Assembly (NCBI RefSeq): GCF_000426885.1
Contig: NZ_AUGF01000019.1
Location: 1 to 49,809 of the forward strand
DNA from: Moraxella caprae DSM 19149
GTDB taxonomy: Bacteria > Pseudomonadota > Gammaproteobacteria > Pseudomonadales > Moraxellaceae
Direction: 5' to 3'
DNA length: 49,809 nucleotides
The translations under genes were made by a program, and so were the position numbers. The notes beneath the pieces were generated by a model, which was not told the origin of the DNA, ran no database searches, and saw only the letters and a list, made by a program, of their open reading frames with translations. Of the stretch, positions 12,101 through 27,100 are shown one piece after another. Positions within the stretch are counted from its first letter, which is position 1. Each line of letters starts with the position of its first letter.

Positions 12101-15100
12101 AAGTAACAGCACGAATGGCGTCATCATTGGCGGCGATAACATAATCTACATTATCAGGATTTGAGTTGGTATCAACCACACCAATCACAGGAATGCCTAG
12201 GTTTTTGGCTTCTTTAATGGCAATGGCTTCATGGTCAACGTCAATCACAAAAATCGCATCAGGCAGACCATTCATGTCTTTGATACCACCCAAAGCACGC
12301 TCTAGCTTTTCCATGTCACGGGTACGCTCTAAGGCTTCACGCTTGGTTAGCTTGGCAAAGGTGCCGTCTTCAGCTTGCTTTTCTAACTCTTTTAGGCGAG
12401 TGATAGACTGGCGGATGGTTTTCCAGTTGGTCAGTGTACCGCCGAGCCAGCGATGGTCGATATACGGCATGCCTGCACGCTGTGCTTGCTCACGGATGGC
12501 CTGACCTGCAGCACGCTTGGTGCCGACAAATAGGATTTTGTTACGGTTGGCTGCTTGCCCGTTAGCAAAGGTTAGGGCTTCATTGAACTGCTTAACAGTG
12601 TGTTCAAGGTTGATGATATGAATGCCGTTACGTGCGCCAAAGATGTATTGGTTCATCTTTGGATTCCAATAGCGGGTTTGGTGACCGAAGTGAGCACCAG
12701 CTTCTAACAAGTCACGCATGGCGATTTGAGTAGGGTTTGACATGATGTGTCCTTAAAGTTTGGGTTATGCCTCCACGAATGAGTCTTACCGAATTCATCT
12801 TATTAAAGTCCATCAAGACTCTTAAATAAGACAAACACCCCAATAAGCCAAAAGCAAGTCCTATAAAAATAAAAGCGTACATTTAGGACTTTAATTCGTG
12901 TGTGTCATTAAAGTTAAAATTAAATGCTTAAAAAGCCATTTATTATAGCATAGATTGATGTTCTTGACAACAAAACCCGTCCACTCACCAATAAACTTTT
13001 AAAGTTATTTGCTTTGTGGAGAGATGTATGACAAAGGTTAGAATTAACTGCTATAGCCCACACAAATGCCAATCACGCCATCATGCTCACGCCAATGAAA
13101 AGGAATGACATAGGTACGCTTGTCTTTGGGCAAGAAATTCACACTTGGCGCCCCATCAACAATCTTAGGTGGCGAGATGATAAAATCTGAACCAAACTCT
13201 GTGCGTGCGTTACCTGACACTGTATTTGCAACCTCGCCAATAAGGTCTTTTAGTAATGCCAAAGAATTCTCAGGCTCACCTAAAGTGATGAGCAGGTCAC
13301 GCAGTAATGGGGTCTCTGCACTCACATACACGCAGCCCGTCAAAGGACCTGTAATGGTAATAATACCACTATAATCATAAGCCAATGGCGTGGCATTACT
13401 GTTTAGATAAGGGGTGTCCACCTCGGTTAGTTTTTCACCAACTTGGTCAAAAAACGCCATCACTGAGCTGATAAAAACATTTAATTTTTCTGCTTTCATA
13501 ATACTTCTCTTAATTTCTATGCCATGCCCTATGTCAAAATAATTTTTCAAGTAAAGCAGGCAGGAAGCCACCCAAGGACTTCCATTGGTTACAAATTCTC
13601 AACAAGCGTACACTTAACACTCATCAAACAACAATCAGTCATGCATCAACTCATCGAGTGCTGCAATGAGCTCTTCATCAGAAAATGGCTTGCATAGAAA
13701 ACCGCTAGCACCCAGTGATAATGCTTGAATGCCTGTGGCTTTGTCAGAAAGTGCTGAAACCACCAAAATACGCACCTCTTCATCTAAAGCAACCAGCTTT
13801 TCAATGCACTCCAAACCATCCATCTGAGGCATGGTCAAATCCATGGTTACAACATCAGGTTTGTGCAGTTGAAATTTTTCAACTGCGTCCGCCCCATTGG
13901 ATGCTGTGGCAACCAACATGAATTTTTCGTTATTGTAAGCACGTTGAATGCGATTTCTGATAATGTTTGAATCATCAACAACCATTAATTTATACATATA
14001 AACTCCATTATAATACCCGTAAGCCTTCTAAATAATACAGCACTTGCAGGTTTTTGTAGGGTGTGCCTGCCCTTGATGCATTTTTATGAAATATGATTAA
14101 AATTCAACACTTTCATCTAAGACGTACCTACCATTGATGGTGTTTTATCAAATTCGGTAGAAACTTAAAGTTTTGATTGATTTTTTTCATTGCAAATATC
14201 AAAGATAAGCATACCCTATTAAAATTAATCACATAGGCAGTTTAATTACAAAGCGACAGAATTGACCATCTTCACTTTGAACATTAATTTTACCACCAAA
14301 TTCCTTCACACGATCTTTGACAATGTCTAGTCCCACGCCACGACCTGCATCTTCATCGGTTTGATCTTTGGTGCTAAATCCTGATGAGAACAAGGTGTTC
14401 AATAAGCGACTCTTTTCAAAGGCATACACCTCATCTTCAGTATAAGTGCCTTTGGCAATAATACGCTGACGAATCGCTTCATAGTCAATGCCCCTGCCGT
14501 CATCTTCCATACTAAAAATAAAGTCGCTCTTATTATCTCCTGCGTAAGACTGCGCCATTACTTTTACGGTACCCATCTCGTTTTTGCCATTTTGGACACG
14601 AGCGGTGGGCGAGCCAATACCATGAACAATGGCATTACGAAGTAGCTGAACACACAGTTCTTTGGTGACGGTTTTTAGGCGTGCAGGAATATGTTGACCC
14701 TCCAACCCTTGAGTGTCTAGTTGTACAAGTTTACCTTGACGTTCGGCAATGTCTTGGGCAAACTGCTCTAAATACTCACCCAGCTCTTCTTTGGCATCCA
14801 CAGCTTCTTCTTTTGCCACCTGAGTCATTTCACTTCTTAGGTAGTCTTCTTGGACTCTGGCACTAACCTCTTGACAACCATGACTCATCAGATTACGTGC
14901 TGCTGCATTGATACGTTCGCCCAAACCAGCAATGGTATTAGACAGATTTAACAACTCATCTAGATGCACCGTTAATGGCAAGAAATCATTACCTGAGAGT
15001 GTTGCTTGGTTTTGTAATGCATGCAGTTTATTTTCTGCCTCAGAAGCAATCTTGGTAAAACTGTGTAGCTTAAGGGCTGACGCTTCACCTTTTAAACTAT

Positions 15101-18100
15101 GCATCTCACGATATAGTGATTTGGTTTTGTTTTGCAGTTCAAATTGTGAACTGCCTGGATTTTTAAGCGTATTGTTCATCTTCTCAATATGCTTGTGCGT
15201 ATTGTCAATAAACTCACTAACAACCGTAGGATTTACATTTAAAATGGTGGTCAGCATCTCAACCTGCATGTCGTTTTGGGCACGCTCTTGTTCTAGACGC
15301 TGTTCTAGACGTACCGCATCAGAGATGTCATTGACGTTCACCAAAATACGAGCAATGTCTTTGCCTTCATATACCCGAGAGAATTTAAAGTCAAGATAGC
15401 GGTTCTCACTGGTACCATCTTCACTCTCACGCTGAATCATTACCTTATTTAAAGGGTTTAAGCTGTCCACCAGTTTTTCTTTAACACGTGGGTTGTATAG
15501 CTGGTCGATGAATTTTTGTGTGGTGTCAAGGTCTTTATCTGAGATACGATTACGAAGCACAGTGGTCAAGTTCTCGCCACCTAAGCGGTTAGTGCCAATG
15601 ATGTCACTTAGGACTTTTGAGTGTTGCTGACCGATATTTAGGTCTCTGTCAAGCAGGAACAAGCCGGTGTTTACCGTCTGCATGATCTCAGCGGTTTCTT
15701 GACGTGCCGCTTCGGTCTTAGCATCCGACTCACGCAGACGTCTTAGTACAATGAGAATAAACACAGCAAAATACGCCAAAATCGCACCCACCCCAATGAG
15801 CTGAATAATACGAATATTGCGAGCCTGAGTTTCGGCAATGCTCGTTACGTCAGAAGTTAGATTATGCAAAGCGTCATTCATCGCCAAAGATGAAATTTTG
15901 GCTTGCTCGCCTGCCAAACGCAGTGGCGTACTAGAATCTGCAGCAATATCGCTCGCCACCGCCAGATACGCATCTACCCTAGGTTTTAGAGCATTCCATT
16001 GTTCTCGTGCCACCTTTAACTGGGCGATTGCACTTTCATCTGTCACCTTTGACAGCTGATGAGTATCACCATGCAAGTCATGGTAGATACCAGCATTTTC
16101 AATGGCAGTCAAAGTTGTATCAATAGATTTACTGGTAGCATCTAGACGAGTCAATACCGTTTTCATGTGGGGGGATGTGATGTCCTCACCATAGCTTAAT
16201 TGCATGTCAAAAATGTCTTTAATGAGTGATTGCGTGTCGTTGGCAACCCAGTGTGTGGCGTTCGCCAAGGTAGAGTTGCGTTCTAGCACGTTTGATGCAT
16301 AAAAGGTAAATACAAGTAAGACAAAAATCAATACCATAAAAAGCGACATCGAGAGAATCAAACCCTGATAACGCCCTGTGGCTGGTGTGGCATTTTGAGA
16401 CATAAATACTCCTAACGAGAAGTGACTAACAACCTTATTGTGGCGCTATACATTCCTTTAATATTTTTATTACATCATAAAAATACCCAAACCAAGCAAC
16501 AAGGCATCTTATTAAGGTCCGCCCAGATCATATCATCACACCCAAACCCATCATGAAACGACCTCCATCAGCCATCGCAACAGGTTGTTACAAGTGTTAC
16601 AGATTTATTTCAAAATTTGGGCATATACCTAACATTATAACACAACCAGCACAATTATCATCAAAAAATTATTAATTTATCAGGGCAATTGCACTTATAT
16701 TTAATTTTCAGCAAGGCAAATTATCCTCATAAAGAAATCGTCAATTTCCAGACATAAACCATTAGAGTGCGCCTACCATTGATAAGATTTTATTGAAATT
16801 TGATTAGAATTTGATGATTTAATCAAATTTTGCACGAAAATGGCTATTCGACCATTCAATCGTGTAAATTTTCAAGATTTTAACTTAATTTCTTTAGATT
16901 AAGTGATTGGATTGTTTTTCTGCGTCAAAAACTTGTCTGATAAAAACTCACAGCCTACGATTTTTCCTTGACAAACGTGTGATTTTTCTCATTTTTTAGT
17001 GCAAATACCAAAGTTTAACACGCCCTACACAAATTTATTGATAAAAATACCAATCAATCCCACCAAACTTGTTTTGTGATAAAACCATCAATCCTTATCG
17101 CTCATCACTTATTTTTGTAAGATTTTACAGCCCATTCATCCCACCAAAAAAAATCGCACAACTTCATCGGTCATGCGACTATATTTTATCACGGTTAATC
17201 AATCACAATAATCAATTTATCCAAACCCTCTTAGAGCTACTGCACACGTTTTACCCATGCACCACTGCCGTCCACACGACTGTCGTTTTTGATTTTGTCA
17301 CGCAAAGCGGCGGCGGCGTCTTGGTTTTTCTCTGAACCGACCAGCACTCGTACGCCACGACTGGTCTGACTGGTGCTGACCTTATAGCCAGCGTCTTCGT
17401 ATTTTTTGGCAAGCTCATCGGCTTTGGCTTGGTTGTCAGCCAGCGACACCTGCACGCCATAGCGGGCATTACTGTCGCCGTCACTACCCTTTTGGCGGGC
17501 TTCTTTTAGGCGTTTATCAGCACTGGCGGCGGCGGCTTTTTGAGCTTCTCGCTCTTTGGCTTCATGTTCTAAGCGTGCTACTTGTGCTTTTGATGGGATT
17601 TTGATGGTTTTGCCAAGCGGTAGGGGGTCGTGTCGCCCCATGTTGTTGGCTTCGGCAAGGACGGAGACAGGCACGCCATACTGACGAGATAGCTTAATCA
17701 AACCGTCGCCACGCACCACTTTGTGCTGACCATTATTGGCATTTTGTGGGGCTTCATCACGGGCTTTTTTGGCTTGTTCTTTTTTCTCTTTCTCGGCTTG
17801 TTCTTTTTGGGCTTTTAGCTTATCCGCCTTGGCTTTTTCGTCCTGTTCTTTTTTGGCTTTTTCTTTGTCGTCTTTTTCACGCCGTTCTTGCTCTTTTTTG
17901 GCTTTTAGCTCTTTTTCTTTGGCAAGTTTTTCCAAACGTTCACGCTCTGCCTGTGCCTTGGCGACAGCAATGGCTTCGGGGCGTGTCTCCACCGTCAACG
18001 TGTCGGCAGGCGTGGCTGTGGCTAGGGCTTTTTGCTCAGCGGTTGCCTTATCAAGAGCCAGTTGCTGGGCTTTTTCTTGGGCTTCGATGAGTGCCATGGC

Positions 18101-21100
18101 TTCTTTTTCTTGGGCAAGCGTGCGAGCTTCTCGAGCTTCTTGTTTGGCGGTCAAAAGTTTGCTCTCGGTCGCCATGTCCACGGTCAAAGGCTCAACGGTC
18201 GGGCGAGCCACACCGTCATCGACAGTGGTCACCACGCTGTCTGCTAAGGGGGTGGTCTTAGCAGTTTGTACATTTTGGGCGGTGTCGCTTTGTCCTTGAT
18301 TGACGGCATATAAAATCACACCACCACCCAAAACCAAACTTAATCCTAATAATAACTGTTTTGGAATCATCGTCTTATCACGTCTGTTAGTAATGTTTTT
18401 ATTTTACCATAAAAGACAATAAAGCCAATCGGATTTATCTTGATTTTACAATTTTCTTAGACAGAACATGGGTTGTCCGCTACCCCAACGCAATCAAACT
18501 CTCGCCTATCGTATGAAACGAGCCAAAACACAAAATCACGTCATCATGAGTCGCCTGCATCTCTACACCCTCTACCGCTTGGGCAATGCTGTCATGGGCA
18601 TAAACAGTACTGTTTGGCAAATGCGTGGTGATTTTGGTGTGTAGCTCATCCACTGCCACGGCTCGCACACTATCAATCTTACCAATATGCCAAGCGGTGA
18701 TGGGCAACTCAAAACTGCCAATCAAGGCTAATACTTCATCAATGTCTTTATCAGCAAGCATGCTAAATAAAAAATGCAATTTGGTATTTGGATTACTGTT
18801 TTTAATATTTTGCCAAAAAGGGATAAATGATGTCATCAAAAAGCTAATGCCATGCGTATTATGCCCCACATCGAAAATCCATTGTTTGCCATTTATCATT
18901 CTTTTGTCAAATCGCCCTGATAATTTGACATTGTTTAAGCCATTTTTAATATCGTCTATGCTGATGGTTAATTCACTTGCCAATATCGCACTGATGGCAT
19001 TACTGGCATTCATCAGGGCGATATTTGGTTTGGGTAAATCTAATGCCATCGCCCCATTGGCATATATCCAATCTTTATCATGTGCTTGATAAATAAAGTC
19101 CTTACCATATTGATAGTATTTGGCGTTTTTGTCATGAATCATTTGGGATACGCTATTAGGCATATCACGCTCGCCATATATAACAGGCATATTATCACGG
19201 ATAATCCCTGCTTTTTCAAAACCGATTTTTTCTCTATCATCGCCCAGCCAATCAATATGGTCAATGCCGATATTGCTAACCACGCCAATATCAGGGTCAA
19301 TGATATTCACCACGTCAAGCCGTCCGCCCAAACCAATCTCTAATACCCAAACATCGCATTTTAATTCTTTAAAAATCCAAAATGCCGATAACGTCGTCAT
19401 TTCAAAAAATGATAAAGAGACATTGCAGTCCGTGCGAGCTTTTTCACAGGCATTAAAGGCTTTTATCAATAACTCATCATCAACATCTACCCCACCTATT
19501 TTAATGCGTTCGTTAAAACTTATCAAATGGGGGGATTGATATAGGGCGGTTTTGTAACTAGCTTGGGTGCAAATCTCGCTGATGAGAGCGGTGGTCGACC
19601 CTTTACCATTGGTGCCTGCAACTGTGAACACATAAGGGCGGTATGGCAAGTCGTCTTTTAAAACGCCCAACGCTTGGGCGACAGGTAGCACACGGTCAAG
19701 CCCCATGTCAATGGCTGAGACGTGAATGTTGCCCATATAGTTGAGCCATTCGGAGACGGTTTGGAGGGTGTTCATGGGTGTTTTTGGTGTTAAAAATTTG
19801 GGGTATTGTGCATGATTTTTGGGGTTTTTTCAATAAAATTTAAGGGCGTTAAAAGAAAAACCCCATTTAGCAAGCCAAATGGGGTGTTATGCGTGATGAT
19901 TTAGCTCACATTCGGCAATTTCATCATCTTGGTCAGCAGTCTATACACCGTATCCACAAGCTCATGGCGGTGTACCACCATATCCACCGTGCCTTTGTCG
20001 AGCAAAAATTCGGCACGTTGGAACGGCTCGTCAAGCACTTCACGCACAGTCTGTTCAATCACACGCTTACCTGCAAAACCAATCATCGCACGTGGCTCGG
20101 CAATATGCACATCGCCAAGCATGGCAAGGCTTGCTGTAACCCCGCCATAGACAGGGTTGGTCAGCACCACGATATACGGCACGCCCGCCAAACGCAAGCG
20201 TTCGATGACCGCAGACGTGCGAGCCATTTGCATGAGTGATAATAAGCCTTCTTGCATTCTTGCCCCACCGCTAGACGCAAAGCAGACCAGTGGTTTACGC
20301 TCGGCAAGGGCTTTTTCGCCCGCCATGACAAACCTATCGCCCACCACCGAACCCATAGAACCGCCCATGAATTTAAAATCAAACGCACAAGCAATCAGCT
20401 CCAAATTCTTGATTTTGCCATTCATGACAATCAAGGCTTCACTCTCGCCCGTGGTCTTTTGGGCTTCACTCATACGCAAAGGATAAGGCTTGGAATCTGT
20501 GAATTTTAAGGGGTCGCCTGCTTGGTAGTTTTGCCCAAGCTCGCCTGTAATGCTGTCAAAAAACCACGCCAACCGCTTACGAGCCGACATTGTCAAATGG
20601 TGGTCGCAGTCGGGGCAGACGTATTGATTAAAAATCAAGCTGGTGTTGGTCGTCAGCGTGTGGCAATTTGGGCATTCTGTGGACGGCTCGGTCTCCACCG
20701 CAGACGGCTGAACGATACGGTCTCGCTTGATAGACGGTACAGGGCGGTTTAGCCATGTGGTTGGCGTTTGGGCTTGGGTGTCAGTCATGGTATTCCTAAT
20801 TCAATATCCAAATAGGCATAGTTTACAGTTGTTTTGATGATTTGGCAAATGGTTTTTGTTAAAGGCCATCAATGGCTTGGCGTAACTCGTCCATTTTTGA
20901 AAGCACCTTATCAATGGCAAGCTCCAACTTGTCCTTGTCATCACCCACATCGGCAAAATGACGCACCAATTCACTACCGACAATCACACCATCGGCAAAT
21001 TTTGCCACCGCTTTGGCACTCTCGCCATCTCGTATGCCAAAACCCACGCACACAGGCAGGTCGGTATCCGCCTTAATCGCTTGCACTTGGCGAGCCACTT

Positions 21101-24100
21101 CGTCAGTATCCAAAGCCTTTGAGCCTGTTACGCCCTTAACCGAGACATAATAAATAAAGCCAGAACCTCTGTTTAGCACCGCTTTTCTACGCTCGCTTTG
21201 GGTCGTGGGGGCAAGTAGGAAAATTTGGTTAATCTCTTTATCAGCGAGTTTGGCGGACAAATCATCAGAAGTTTCATTGGGCGGTAAATCCACCAGTAGC
21301 AAGCCGTCCACGCCATTTTGCTCGCACAACGCCAGAAAATTATCATAACCGATAATCTCCACAGGGTTAAGATAGCCCATCAATAAAACTGGCGTGGTGC
21401 TGTTGGATTTTCTAAATTCACCCACCATTTGCACGGCTTGGGTGGTACTCGTCCCAGCATTTAAGGCTCGCTCGCCAGCCAATGAAATGACCTGCCCGTC
21501 CGCCATCGGGTCAGAAAATGGTAAACCAATCTCAATAATATCCGCCCTATGAGCGACAAGCTTGTGCATTAAATCCACCGTAACGGACGGATTTGGGTCG
21601 CCTGCCATAATATAAGGGATTAGGGCTTTTTTGTTTTGCTGTTTTAAAGTCGCAAAAGTTTGGGAAATTCGGGTCATTTGGATTCTCTCTTTTTACACAA
21701 ATTAAAGTTGTTTGGCAACTTCTAATTTCATCAATATTCTTGCCTTTGGTTTAAAGGTTAATTGCAATGGATTGTCTTTATTTGATGAATTTAAATGTTG
21801 TAAATCATCATAAGTCTTGCCGTTAATTCTTAATTTATAAGTATAACGGCATTTTTGGTATTTGGAGTTGCAAGAATCGGGGTTATTTTTATCATCAAAT
21901 ACCAAATAATAAATCTTTTCGCCACGATAAAGTTCATAATAAAAACGATAACTATCGCTCACAACCGTTTGATGATTTTCAAAAAGTGGATAATAAATAC
22001 CATCTGTCAAATCAGCAAACAACATCAAAAATACCACAGGGCAAGCCAATACCGCCAATAAATCTTTAAAATCTTCCCATAATGTCTCATTGCCTTTTTT
22101 AAGCTGTGTCAATGAAAAATAAGCCACAGCTGGCAATAGTACAAGCATTATCAGACTGGTTGATATTCTAGATAAAACACCCCAATAGCCTTCTTGCACA
22201 CCCACATATGACCTGCCAAGCATGGCATACATCATAAGCCCAAAGAATGCAAAAACCAACACGGTCAAAATCTTTGGGACAGGTTTATTCTCTTCGGTCA
22301 TGGTTGCAGTGCTTGAATTTTTTAAATTTTAAAGCGATTTATTATATGATTTTTTTGGTGTCATTTTTAATCACTTGGATTTTCTACCATAATTCCACAT
22401 TGCTTATCAATTTTATTGGCTTTTTTGTCAAAACTTAATAATTTTGCGTTATCAAATTGCGTGGTTTGATACACAATAATACCGTCCGCAAAATCGCCAT
22501 TTTTTTCCAAAAACCTTAAAGAAAGTTTTACAGCCGATACATTAACAATCTGAACATTTGGCAAATTCAATAAAGTAAGCATAATAGATAAGATTATCAT
22601 ATTATCCACTTTCATTGTCTTTTTTAATACCCAATATAACTCACACAAAGTCTCTGATGTGATAACAAGCTGACAATCCTTATTTTCAAAATAAGGCGTT
22701 ACAAGCTCGGTTTGATTTTTATCATCATCATGAAAATAACGCAATAAAACATTGGTATCCACAACAAAAGTTTGGTTCATGACATCATTGCCCTTTGCAT
22801 AATACCTTGATGAATGCCATTTTCAATATCTTCATCAGTCAAAGGTTTTGGGTAATGCTTATTTAAAATCCCCTTTAATTGGCGAATATCATCATAAACC
22901 ATGGGTTTTTGTAGCTTGGTTTCAATGGTAATGACATTGGCTTTATCTTGATGTTGCCCGATAAAGCCTTCTATGACCGTTTTTAACTCTTCAATCAGAT
23001 GATTTTCAGCTATTACAACAAGTTGTGATTGCATAACACCCCCTAAATCTCAATCCCGTCAATATTCATCACCGTATGCAAATCTTTATCGCCACGCCCT
23101 GATAAATTGATGATAATGGATTTGTCTTTGTCCATTGTTTTGGCAAGTTTTAGCCCATACGCCACTGCGTGCGAGCTTTCTAATGCAGGGATAATGCCCT
23201 CACATTTGGTCAAAATACGAAAGGCTTCTAACGCCTCATCATCATCAATTACCACATAATTCACACGCCCCATATCCTTTAAAAAGCTGTGTTCAGGACC
23301 GACCCCTGGATAATCAAGCCCTGCTGATATGCTGTGCGTTTCTATGATTTGTCCGTCATCGTCCGCCATCAAATAAGTGCGATTGCCGTGCAGTACGCCC
23401 ACACGCCCTGCATTTAACGGAGCCGAATGCTTGCCCGTCTCAATGCCGTGTCCGCCTGCCTCCACGCCATACATCTGCACATCTTTATCGTTCAAAAACT
23501 CATAAAATAGCCCCATGGCATTTGAGCCACCGCCCACGCACGCCACCAGTGCGTCAGGCAATTTGTCTTCAAATTCAAGGTGTTGCAAACGAGCCTCACG
23601 CCCGATAATCGCCTGAAAATCACGCACCAGCATCGGATACGGGTGCGGGCCTGCCACCGTGCCAATCACATAATAAGTGTCGTCCACATTGGTTACCCAG
23701 TCTCGCATCGCCTCATTCATCGCATCTTTCAATGTGCGAGAACCACTTGTTACAGGCGCGACTGTCGCCCCCAAAAGTTTCATACGATAGACATTCATTT
23801 TTTGGCGTTCTACATCGTCCGCCCCCATATAGACCACGCATTCTAGTCCAAGCCGTGCCGCAATCGTAGCGGTTGCCACGCCGTGTTGCCCTGCCCCTGT
23901 TTCGGCGATGATGCGTTTTTTACCGACCAGTTTCGCCAAAAGTGCTTGCCCAATGGTGTTATTGACCTTGTGTGCGCCTGTGTGGTTTAAATCTTCTCGT
24001 TTTAGATAAATTTTTGCCCCACCTGTCTTTGCTGTTAAGCGTTTGGCAAAATACAAAGGTGTGGGACGACCGACATAATTCACCAAATCGTCATTATATT

Positions 24101-27100
24101 CTTTCCAAAATTCTGGATTATTTTTAACGCTTAAATAAATGCGTTCTAACTCTTCTAACGCACTCATCAATGTCTCGGACACAAAACGTCCGCCATGAAT
24201 GTCAAAATGCCCTGTGGCGTTGGGGAATTGGGTGTAATCTGTCATAAGTTTTTGCCTTTTGAATTATTTGTTTAAGGGGATATGTGCTATATCAAATTTT
24301 TGACAAAGTTTATGTAACTTCTTGTCAAAAGTTAATAAATTAGAATGCTGAAATTTTGTTGTAGAATAAGCAATCACACCATCCGCAAAATCACCATTAT
24401 TTTTCAAAATTCCATTGAAAAATTAACCACTTCTTTATCAAAATCAATATGGGATTGTGCCAAAATTCCCTTTAATACTTTTACAATATAAGCATTAGGA
24501 AATTTTAGTTTCTTTTTCATAATCCAAACCATTTCACACAATGTCTGAATGGGTAGATATAACTGATAATTTGGATTGGTTAAATAAGATTTTGCAATAA
24601 CAAACTGATTGTCATCATCTTGTAATAAATATCGCATTAAAACATTGGTGTCAATAATATAAATATCAGTCATGACATCATTGCTCTTTCACAAATGGCA
24701 TCTGTAATGGCATTATCCATTTCTTCATCAGAAATATAGCCATTAGTATAAGGCGACAAAATTCCTGCCAAATCTTCAATGGAGTTAACCTCTGGTAAAG
24801 GTTGCAATTCATCTTGCACATTTGTTTTGACAGAGATAATCTCTTTTTTAGGGAAATTGGCAATCACAGCCAAAATACTATCTACAATATGATTTTCTGC
24901 GGTTAAAGTCAAAGTCTTCATAAAAAATCCTATAAATCCTTCACCACCGTCAATCCCGCAAAGGTCTGAGCGGTTGGCATGACTTCTAGTCGGTTAATGT
25001 TAATATGTTTGGGCTGATTGATAAGCCATAATACCATATTACTAATGTCTTCGGGGCGAATAAATTCCACATTTTCATAAACCTTGCCCGCACGGTCATC
25101 ATCGCCATGAAAACGCACGTTACTAAATTCTGTGCCACCGCACAAACCAGGTTCTATGTTGGTAACTCGCACTTTTTTGCCAATCAAATCGGCTCGCAAA
25201 TTGAGACTAAACTGCGTAACAAATGCCTTAGTCGCCCCATAGACATTCGCTCCAAAATACGGATAATTGCCTGCCGTTGATGAGATATTGATGACATAGC
25301 CGTCATTTTTGGCAACCATAAATGGTAAAATCTCGTGCGTGATATTAACAAGCCCCAAAGTATTGGTATTTATCATTGCTTGCCAATCGCTAATATCCGC
25401 TTTATCGGCACTTTCTAAACCCAATGCCAATCCTGCATTATTGATAAGCACATCAATATTCGCCAAAATGTCATTAGGCAAAGTTTGCAAAGCCATTTTT
25501 GTGGCGGATATGTCGCCAATATCAAAGCACAGCGGAATAAAATTATCACCAAGCTCGTTTTTTAATTCATCAAGTTTATTTTGACGGCGACCTGTGCCAA
25601 TAACGGTAAAGCCGTTTTTAATACAATCAACGGCAATTTGTTTGCCAAAACCTGATGTTACGCCTGTGATTAGAATGTTCATTTGTTGCTCCATAAAAAT
25701 AAAGATAATAATTAACTAACATAAGAAATATGTACAAAAACCACAAAAATAATCCAACACAAAAACAATATTAACCAAATTAACCTTCTATATCTAAAAT
25801 ACCAAAATCCAGAACCTAAACTTAGCATAAAACACGCAGATAAAAAATGAGTTTGTTTAATGGCTTCAACGCCTTCATGATAAGTGGTTCTAGCACCCCT
25901 AACACCGCTAATACTAATCGCCTGTTCGGTTAGGGCAATAAAAATCATCGTGCCAAATACTATCATTCCCAAAATACCAGCACACCAAATGATGATTTTT
26001 AGACTTTTATCGTGATTGTCTCGAATGATTGGTTTACCAATTTGACTCATTTTATTTTCCCATATTTTTTATAAACTCACTCATTTTAATTTCACACTTC
26101 ACCCCCTTTTCCTTTTCAATCCCTCCACTCACATCAACACCTTTTATTTTTGCTATTAACGCTTTATTATTTACAATTTCGCCAATCGTATCAGGTGTTA
26201 ACCCCCCTGCCAAATAAATCGGCAAAGGCGAATTGTCAGGGATTTTTGTCCAATCAAAGACAAGCCCCGTTCCGCCATACGCCGTATCACTAAAAGCATC
26301 CAAAATCACACCGCTTGCCCCACTTGTCTTTAAGGCATTGATTTGAGTTAAAATACTTGTGGCGGTGTCGTCATTTTTGACCCGAATGGCTTTTATCCAG
26401 CGTTTATTAACCGCACGAGCAAGTATTTGGCACTTAGCAGGCGTTTCATCACCGTGAAATTGCACAATGTCAAATGGCACTTCTTTTGCCAAATTGACAA
26501 GCTCATCTTGCCCCATATTGACAACTAACGCCACAATGGTGGTAAACGCAGGCACGGCTGACACAAGCGTCTTGGCAGTGGCAATGCTGACAGCACGGGG
26601 GCTTGGCGGATAAAACACCAGTCCCACCGCATTCACGCCAAGAGCAATGGCGGTCTGTAAATCGTCCGTGCGAGTAAATCCGCAGAATTTGACGGCTAAC
26701 TTTTTCATTTTAACGACTTATTTATGGGGTAAAATTGTCTTAACTTACCATTATTTTGTGTGATTGTCTATGGTCTGTGAGACTATTTTCTAAGAGATTT
26801 TAATTTATAATAAAAATTAATTAAATATTCATTTTTTATGATAATTATCCAACAATCAATGACATAAAATCCTTGTTTTTTTGGCAAAAAGCAGGTATTA
26901 TTAACTTCACTGATATATTCATTAATTTTTATGATATAAATCATTGTGGCGATAGCCATTAATTAAATCAATGAATGTACCTTTCACTCAATCCATACTT
27001 GACCAACCTAAGGAATATGCCATGACTATCCAGTCCGCCATCGCCAAAGTTGAGCAAAACTACGCTCATCAGCCAGAATTCATCCAAGCCGTCAAAGAAG